Source: Parabacteroides goldsteinii | GTDB lineage: Bacteria; Bacteroidota; Bacteroidia; Bacteroidales; Tannerellaceae | Direction: 5' to 3' | Length of the DNA: 64,000 bases | NCBI RefSeq assembly: GCF_015550595.1 | Contig: NZ_JADNBB010000016.1 | Location: forward strand, 62,001-126,000 | In this document: positions 59,686 through 64,000 of the stretch, piece after piece | Layout of the letters: each line of letters begins with the position of its first letter | How positions within the stretch are numbered: the stretch's first letter is position 1 | The notes under the pieces: generated by a model | Databases searched by the model: none | The model's input: only the letters and a program-made list of their open reading frames with translations | What the model was told of the DNA's origin: nothing | Position numbers and translations under genes: made by a program

Positions 59686-60482
59686 ATCACACCTCCCCCT
59701 TCATTAGAAGCATTGTCCTCCTCGTTGGTAAACAGGATGGTAACTCCGATCAATAAGAGCATGATGAGAGAAAGGGCGGCTCCATAGTTCCACATTCCGT
59801 TGTTGATACTTTCCTGTACGGTCGAACCGAACAGTTTGATATTGTTCATTGTCAGCAACTCTGCGATAGCGAAAGTCGATACGGTCGGCATAAACACCAT
59901 CACGATACCACTCATCACACCGGGCATAGACAAAGGAAAGATTGTTTTCATAAAGACCTGAAAAGGATTTGCCCCTAAATCCTGGGCGGCTTCAATCAGG
60001 CTGCGATCCATCTTCTGCAAAGTATTGTAAATCGGATAGATCATAAAAGGCAGGAAGTTATACACCATACCGAAGATCAACGCCCCTTCGCCGAGCGGAA
60101 GGTTCAGGAAGTCGAACAGGGCGACTGTTGCCAGCGTACGGATCAGGATGTTCACCCACATCGGCAGGATAAACAATACCACCATCGTACGGGAGGTATT
60201 GAAGCGTGCCTGACTAAGTATATAGGCTGCCGGATAACCCAGTATCAGGCAAACCAAAGTGGTAATAATAGCGATCCCAATAGAATAAACGAAGGTATTC
60301 AACGCTTCGGGATGCATCATGAATTTACGGAAATTAGCGAAAGTAAATGCTCCTTCGGCATTAGTAAAAGCATACAGGACGATCAGGAGCAACGGCATAA
60401 CTACGAATACTGCCAGAAATAATGCGTAAGGAATTGTCCAGTTCCTGCGACGCAAAAAGAATACGGAGATTTTATTTATCAC
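59682..60482 (-). CDS. potB: Spermidine/putrescine ABC transporter permease PotB (GTG start)
   Basis: The 266-residue protein has six membrane helices and the EAA loop EAAQDLGANPFQVFMKTIFPLSMPGVMSGIVMVFMPTVSTFA. The start codon is GTG at 60482, preceded by a purine-rich AAGGAAGG that is a stronger Shine-Dalgarno than most in this window. It follows potA by 11 bp and overlaps potC by 4 bp. Confidence 0.95.
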   Translation of the reverse strand: MINKISVFFLRRRNWTIPYALFLAVFVVMPLLLIVLYAFTNAEGAFTFANFRKFMMHPEALNTFVYSIGIAIITTLVCLILGYPAAYILSQARFNTSRTMVVLFILPMWVNILIRTLATVALFDFLNLPLGEGALIFGMVYNFLPFMIYPIYNTLQKMDRSLIEAAQDLGANPFQVFMKTIFPLSMPGVMSGIVMVFMPTVSTFAIAELLTMNNIKLFGSTVQESINNGMWNYGAALSLIMLLLIGVTILFTNEEDNASNEGGGVI

Positions 60483-60493
60483 TTCCCTTCCTT

Positions 60494-61876
60494 TTAGTTG
60501 TGAATAATACGAATGTTCTCGGGGGCAATCCGGATACCGACGCGGTCGCCGTCATCCCAGACGTCTGTCGTATCGACAAAAATATCTTCGTCCCAGTCTG
60601 TAAACACGGTCAGATGATAATGGTTGCCTTTATAGAGGATAAATTTCACTTCACCGGTCAGTTTACCGTCTTCCTCATTATCTTCCAGTATAATATGACG
60701 GAAATCGACTTCAACCTTTACCGGCGTATCGGAATCAATACCGGTAACTTCCTTGCATTCGAAAGTACTACCTAAAAACTCCACATGGGTCGGATCGACC
60801 AGCTTTCCTTCGAAGGTATTGCATACACGTTCTTTCTTCATGACGTGGATATCGAAAGGCTTCACCAGTAGACCTACTTCCTGGCCAGCGTCGAAGCAGT
60901 GGTAATCCTGCACCATGAATTCATACCCTTCAGGAGTCTGAACCATCATTTCATAATGGACGCCTTTAAAGATAGAGGAAGTAACTGTTCCGGTCAGCAT
61001 AGCCGCATCCGAAGGGTCAAAAATATAAATATCTTCAGGACGGATCACGACGTCGACCGGGGTTTGTTCACCGAAACCTTCGTCGACACATTCAAAATCG
61101 TGACCGGCAAAGGATACTTGTTTATCTTTGATCATCAATCCGTTCAGAATATTACTTTCACCGATGAAGTCGGCTACGAACGAATTGATAGGTTCGTTAT
61201 AGATATCGATAGGAGTTCCGATCTGCTGGATGCGGCCCTCACTCATAACAACAATGGTATCGCTCAATGTCAAAGCCTCTTCCTGGTCGTGGGTAACATA
61301 GACGAAGGTTATACCGAGGGATTTATGCATTTCCTTCAACTCCATCTGCATGTCCTTACGCATTTTCAGGTCGAGGGCAGCCAGGGGTTCGTCAAGCAGC
61401 AATACTTCAGGCTCGTTTACAATGGCGCGGGCAATGGCAACACGTTGCTGCTGACCTCCGGAAAGAGAGTCTACATCGCGATATTCGTAATCGGTCATAC
61501 CTACCATCTTAAGAGCTTGTTTTACCTTCTTTTCAATCACTGCGGCAGGCAGCTTTTTCAGTTTCAGGCCGAAAGCGATATTATTAAAAACGTTCAGGTG
61601 AGGGAACAGCGCATATTTCTGAAACACGGTATTTACCGGACGTTTATGCGGCGGTGTTTGTGTAATCTCTTTTCCTGCTATTGAGATCTCTCCCTCTGAA
61701 GCAGTCTGAAATCCGGCAATCAGACGCAATAAAGTGGTCTTACCACATCCGGAAGGTCCCAATATAGTTACAAACTCGCCCTTGCGGACAAACAAATTCA
61801 CATCATTCAGCACAGCCTTGTCTCCGAAGAATTTAGACACATGCTCCACGCTTATGATGCAGTCGGACTTTTGCAT
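60494..61876 (-). CDS. potA: Spermidine/putrescine ABC transporter ATPase PotA, with extended C-terminus
   Basis: The 460-residue protein has a normal ABC domain: Walker [11 protein letters not shown]-loop, signature [16 protein letters not shown], Walker [12 protein letters not shown] and the H-loop VTHD. Typical PotA is near 380 residues; here the C-terminal part (about 245-460) holds two TOBE-like units ([11 protein letters not shown] with [11 protein letters not shown], and [22 protein letters not shown] with [10 protein letters not shown]), which accounts for the extra length. It is the first gene of the potABCD-HAD operon and has a promoter with both elements at 61939-61968. Confidence 0.95.
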   Translation of the reverse strand: MQKSDCIISVEHVSKFFGDKAVLNDVNLFVRKGEFVTILGPSGCGKTTLLRLIAGFQTASEGEISIAGKEITQTPPHKRPVNTVFQKYALFPHLNVFNNIAFGLKLKKLPAAVIEKKVKQALKMVGMTDYEYRDVDSLSGGQQQRVAIARAIVNEPEVLLLDEPLAALDLKMRKDMQMELKEMHKSLGITFVYVTHDQEEALTLSDTIVVMSEGRIQQIGTPIDIYNEPINSFVADFIGESNILNGLMIKDKQVSFAGHDFECVDEGFGEQTPVDVVIRPEDIYIFDPSDAAMLTGTVTSSIFKGVHYEMMVQTPEGYEFMVQDYHCFDAGQEVGLLVKPFDIHVMKKERVCNTFEGKLVDPTHVEFLGSTFECKEVTGIDSDTPVKVEVDFRHIILEDNEEDGKLTGEVKFILYKGNHYHLTVFTDWDEDIFVDTTDVWDDGDRVGIRIAPENIRIIHN

Positions 61877-61938
61877 AGACTTTTCCCTTATTCCTTACAA
61901 GTTAAACATATAACCGCTTCCTTACATAAAAAGCGGCA

Positions 61939-61968
61939 CAAAGGTATACATTTTAAAGAAGATTCAAA
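61939..61968 (-). promoter_or_regulatory. Promoter of the potABCD-HAD operon (-33 and -7 elements)
   Basis: On the minus strand TTTG (61965-61968) is followed after 18 nt by TACCTTTG (61939-61946), a near-ideal Bacteroidetes promoter. It lies 63 bp before the potA start. Confidence 0.65.
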
Positions 61969-62015
61969 GAGTTTGAAGCGTTAAGAGATGGATATAATAA
62001 GGAAGTCCACCTACT

Positions 62016-63206
62016 TTATTTACTCCTGCCGGGTAAGACCAAATTCAAAACTACACCCAATAAAGCCGACAAACCGATCCCGGCCATTGTAAATCCACCA
62101 AACTCAAATACTGCACCTCCTATCCCGAATGTCAATATCAGGGAAACAAGTATCAGGTTGCGTGTATCTCCCAGATTGATCCGGTTCTGTATCAGACTGT
62201 TTATACCGACAGCCGCAATCGTCCCAAATAAAAGTAACATGATACCCCCCAATACTGCCGGTGGGATCGACTTAAGAAATGCACTAACCTTTCCAAATAC
62301 AGAAAACACAATTCCTGCCACTGCCGCAATACGGATAACGGTCGGATCTGTTATTTTCGTCAGCGAGATAGCACCGGTTACTTCCGAATAGGTAGTTACC
62401 GGTGGACCACCGATCAAACCGGCAGCAATACAGGCTAAACCGTCGCCAAGCATTGTTTTATGCAAGCCGGGATCTTTTACAAAGTCTTTACCGGTTACTT
62501 CGTTGATGGCATATACGTCACCTATATGTTCTATGATCGGAGCGATTGTTACCGGTATCATAAAAATCACTGCTTCCCACGACAACTCCGGCTTTACGAA
62601 TTGTGGTAAAGCAAACCAGGGAGCAGCGATGATCGGTTCAAAGTCGACCACCTTGAAAAGGCAGGCAGCAATATATCCGACAATTATTCCACAAAAGATA
62701 GGTATCAATTTGATCATCCCCCGTCCCAACAATGACGCCAGGACAGCCGTAAACAAGGCTATCAACGCCAACGGCCAATGCTCTTTCGCCATATCGACAC
62801 CGGAACCGGCCAGTGACAAACCTATCAGGATGATAACAGGTCCGATCACAACGGGAGGAAAAAGAGTCTTTATAAACCCGATTCCTCTCCATTTGACCAA
62901 CAGGCTCATAAGTCCATAAACAGCACCGACAGCTACCAGGCCGGACATGGTCCCCGGCAATCCGTAAAGTTCGGTCGCTTTAATAATCGGAGCAACGAAT
63001 GCAAAACTACTTCCTAAGAAGATCGGGACTTTCCCTTTAGTCACCAAATGAAAGATCAATGTACCCAGTCCGGCAGTAAAAAGGGCAGTAGAAGGATCCA
63101 TGCCGACCAGTAGAGGAACCAGAACTGTTGCACCAAAGGCCACAAAGAGAAATTGAACGCCCACTACGGTTTTTTGCGCGGGGCTCAGCGGTTTCTTGCT
63201 ATCCAT
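62016..63206 (-). CDS. uraA: Uracil/xanthine permease (NCS2 family, UraA-like)
   Basis: The 396-residue protein has about 14 membrane helices. NCS2 hallmarks are VPLLVGMDPSTALFTAGLGTLIF near the start, LGSSFAFVAPI, the substrate motif IPVTIAPIIEHIGDVYAI (Glu in helix 8 region) and GLIGGPPVTTYSEVTGAI. It should import uracil by proton symport. It is transcribed divergently from msrA with a shared palindromic promoter. Confidence 0.93.
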   Translation of the reverse strand: MDSKKPLSPAQKTVVGVQFLFVAFGATVLVPLLVGMDPSTALFTAGLGTLIFHLVTKGKVPIFLGSSFAFVAPIIKATELYGLPGTMSGLVAVGAVYGLMSLLVKWRGIGFIKTLFPPVVIGPVIILIGLSLAGSGVDMAKEHWPLALIALFTAVLASLLGRGMIKLIPIFCGIIVGYIAACLFKVVDFEPIIAAPWFALPQFVKPELSWEAVIFMIPVTIAPIIEHIGDVYAINEVTGKDFVKDPGLHKTMLGDGLACIAAGLIGGPPVTTYSEVTGAISLTKITDPTVIRIAAVAGIVFSVFGKVSAFLKSIPPAVLGGIMLLLFGTIAAVGINSLIQNRINLGDTRNLILVSLILTFGIGGAVFEFGGFTMAGIGLSALLGVVLNLVLPGRSK

Positions 63207-63221
63207 TGCAAAATAAAAGAT

Positions 63222-63239
63222 TATATTTGCACAAATATA
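63222..63239. promoter_or_regulatory. Palindromic divergent -7 elements of msrA and uraA
   Basis: TATATTTG (63222-63229, plus) and CAAATATA (63232-63239, which is TATATTTG on the minus strand) flank a 2-bp centre. The plus element serves msrA (42 bp before its ATG) and the minus element serves uraA (26 bp before its start). Confidence 0.65.
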
Positions 63240-63270
63240 AACAGAATAATTTAAACCTAAAGTAAGAATT

Positions 63271-63777
63271 ATGTTAGAGAATAAATTCCATAAAGAAACA
63301 GCCTATTTTGCTTCCGGCTGTTTCTGGGGAACACAATATCATCTAGGAAAAGCAAAAGGCGTAGAAAGCACCCACGTGGGTTATATGGGTGGGACACTGA
63401 ATAATCCTTCCTACCCGGAAGTGAAAACCGGAACTACCGGACATGTAGAAACGGTTGAAGTAATTTTCGATCCTGCACAGACCAGCTTCGAGCAACTGCT
63501 CCGCCTCTATTTCGAGACACATGATTTCACCCAGGTCGGCGGCCAGGGCCCAGACATAGGAAGCCAGTATCGTTCTGTTATCTTCTATTGCAGCGATGAA
63601 CAAAAAGAGATGGCTGATAAATACATCGGGAAATTATCCGGTATGGGTTATAAGGTTGCGACAGCACTGGAACCTGCCGAGAAATTCTGGATCGGGGAAG
63701 ATTATCATCAGCATTATTACGACAAGAAAGGTGAAACCCCTTATTGCCATATTTACCGGAAAGTTTTTATGGACTGA
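63271..63777 (+). CDS. msrA: Peptide methionine sulfoxide reductase MsrA
   Basis: The 168-residue protein reduces methionine-S-sulfoxide in proteins. The active site GCFWG follows YFAS, and the conserved blocks HVGYMGG, YPEVKTGTTGHVETVEVIFDP, FFETHDFTQ-like FETHDFTQVGGQGPDIGSQYRS and AEDYHQHYY-like GEDYHQHYYDKKG are all present. It has no signal peptide, so it acts in the cytoplasm. It is a single-domain form without MsrB. Confidence 0.97.
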   Translation: MLENKFHKETAYFASGCFWGTQYHLGKAKGVESTHVGYMGGTLNNPSYPEVKTGTTGHVETVEVIFDPAQTSFEQLLRLYFETHDFTQVGGQGPDIGSQYRSVIFYCSDEQKEMADKYIGKLSGMGYKVATALEPAEKFWIGEDYHQHYYDKKGETPYCHIYRKVFMD

Positions 63778-63802
63778 TTTCAACCCTTCCGGGAGAAAAT
63801 AA

Positions 63803-63861
63803 AATTTCCTTCGGATGAAAACAGAATTTCCTTCGGATGAAAACAGAATTACATCCGAAGG
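63803..63861. terminator. Repeat-containing hairpin between msrA and the glycosyltransferase gene
   Basis: A 22-bp unit (AATTTCCTTCGGATGAAAAC plus AG) occurs in tandem at 63803-63824 and 63825-63846. The following CATCCGAAGG (63852-63861) pairs with CCTTCGGATG (63830-63839), giving a hairpin between convergent genes. The duplicate unit offers an alternative 5' arm. Confidence 0.7.
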
Positions 63862-63875
63862 GAATCTTAAAGCAT

Positions 63876-64000
63876 CTATCTGAAGTTTTTCTTTTCGTCA
63901 ATAATATATTCGGGACGCGCCTTGATCTCGTCAAACAAGATACCTACATATTGTCCCAATACGCCTACTGTCAGCAACTGCACTCCTCCAAAGAAAATAA
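63876..64000 (-). CDS. Glycosyltransferase family 2, C-terminal end only
   Basis: The reverse complement from the right edge reads FFGGVQLLTVGVLGQYVGILFDEIKARPEYIIDEKKNF and ends with a stop at 63876. This is the typical end of GtrB/DPM1-like family 2 glycosyltransferases (last membrane helix, then GQYVG..DE.K.RP.YI). The catalytic domain lies outside the window. Confidence 0.85.
   Translation of the reverse strand, partial: IFFGGVQLLTVGVLGQYVGILFDEIKARPEYIIDEKKNFR

Overview
The window looks like a chromosomal segment of a gut Bacteroidales, most likely Parabacteroides or a near relative. The evidence is a SusC/SusD pair run by an ECF sigma/FecR module, Bacteroidetes-type lipoproteins, repeated -7 promoter motifs of the form TAnnTTTG, weak Shine-Dalgarno sites, and families such as DUF2490, DUF4956 and Mfa2-like fimbrial lipoproteins. 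No rRNA, tRNA, CRISPR array, integrase or insertion sequence was seen. Species assignment is inference.

Layout. 1-8.2 kb (minus): a glycan-utilisation locus of sigma factor, FecR anti-sigma, SusC, SusD and a GH2 glycosidase cut by the window edge. 8.4-10.3 kb: cysteine synthase and an Rpn-type nuclease. 10.5-15.0 kb: a large repetitive surface protein and a DUF6261-like protein. 15.0-15.8 kb: an unusual gene-poor stretch with six dyads on an exact 42-bp period and two copies of a 25-bp dyad element. 15.8-20.2 kb: a MarR/TolC/HlyD/MFS efflux operon. 20.4-24.4 kb: HU, a NarL-type regulator, a PLP sulfur-metabolism enzyme and a carbohydrate-binding lipoprotein. 24.6-28.7 kb: an operon with a VTC polyphosphate-polymerase domain, DUF4956, DUF2490 and a LytS/LytTR two-component pair. 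28.7-31.9 kb: exonuclease III, a GNAT enzyme, a broken GNAT gene, an SGNH hydrolase and a second DUF2490 protein.

31.9-54.7 kb (minus): the centrepiece, a complete-looking contractile injection system of the extracellular (Afp/PVC-like) type. In transcription order it reads: DUF4255 cap protein, unknown 267-aa protein, two sheath paralogs, two tube proteins, DUF5908, LysM/tube-initiator protein, VgrG-like spike, PAAR tip, gp25, M15 peptidase, HU-like protein, 361-aa candidate cargo, baseplate J-like protein, 234-aa protein, second baseplate protein, tape-measure protein, DUF4157 eCIS-core protein and AAA+ ATPase. There is no capsid, terminase, portal or T6SS membrane complex, so it is neither a prophage nor a T6SS. 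Contractile injection systems are already known in gut Bacteroidales. The less expected parts are the inserted M15/HU cassette with its own iteron-like array and terminator, the AT-rich cargo candidate with a DNR leader motif, and a C-terminal tail (GG-D(3-4)-RPVIE) shared by the HU-like protein and the unrelated DUF6261-like protein 30 kb away.

55.0-64.0 kb: a preQ1-I riboswitch ahead of a queuosine-precursor transporter, an Mfa2-like lipoprotein, a potABCD-HAD polyamine operon, a uracil permease and msrA divergent from one palindromic promoter, and the C-terminus of a family 2 glycosyltransferase.
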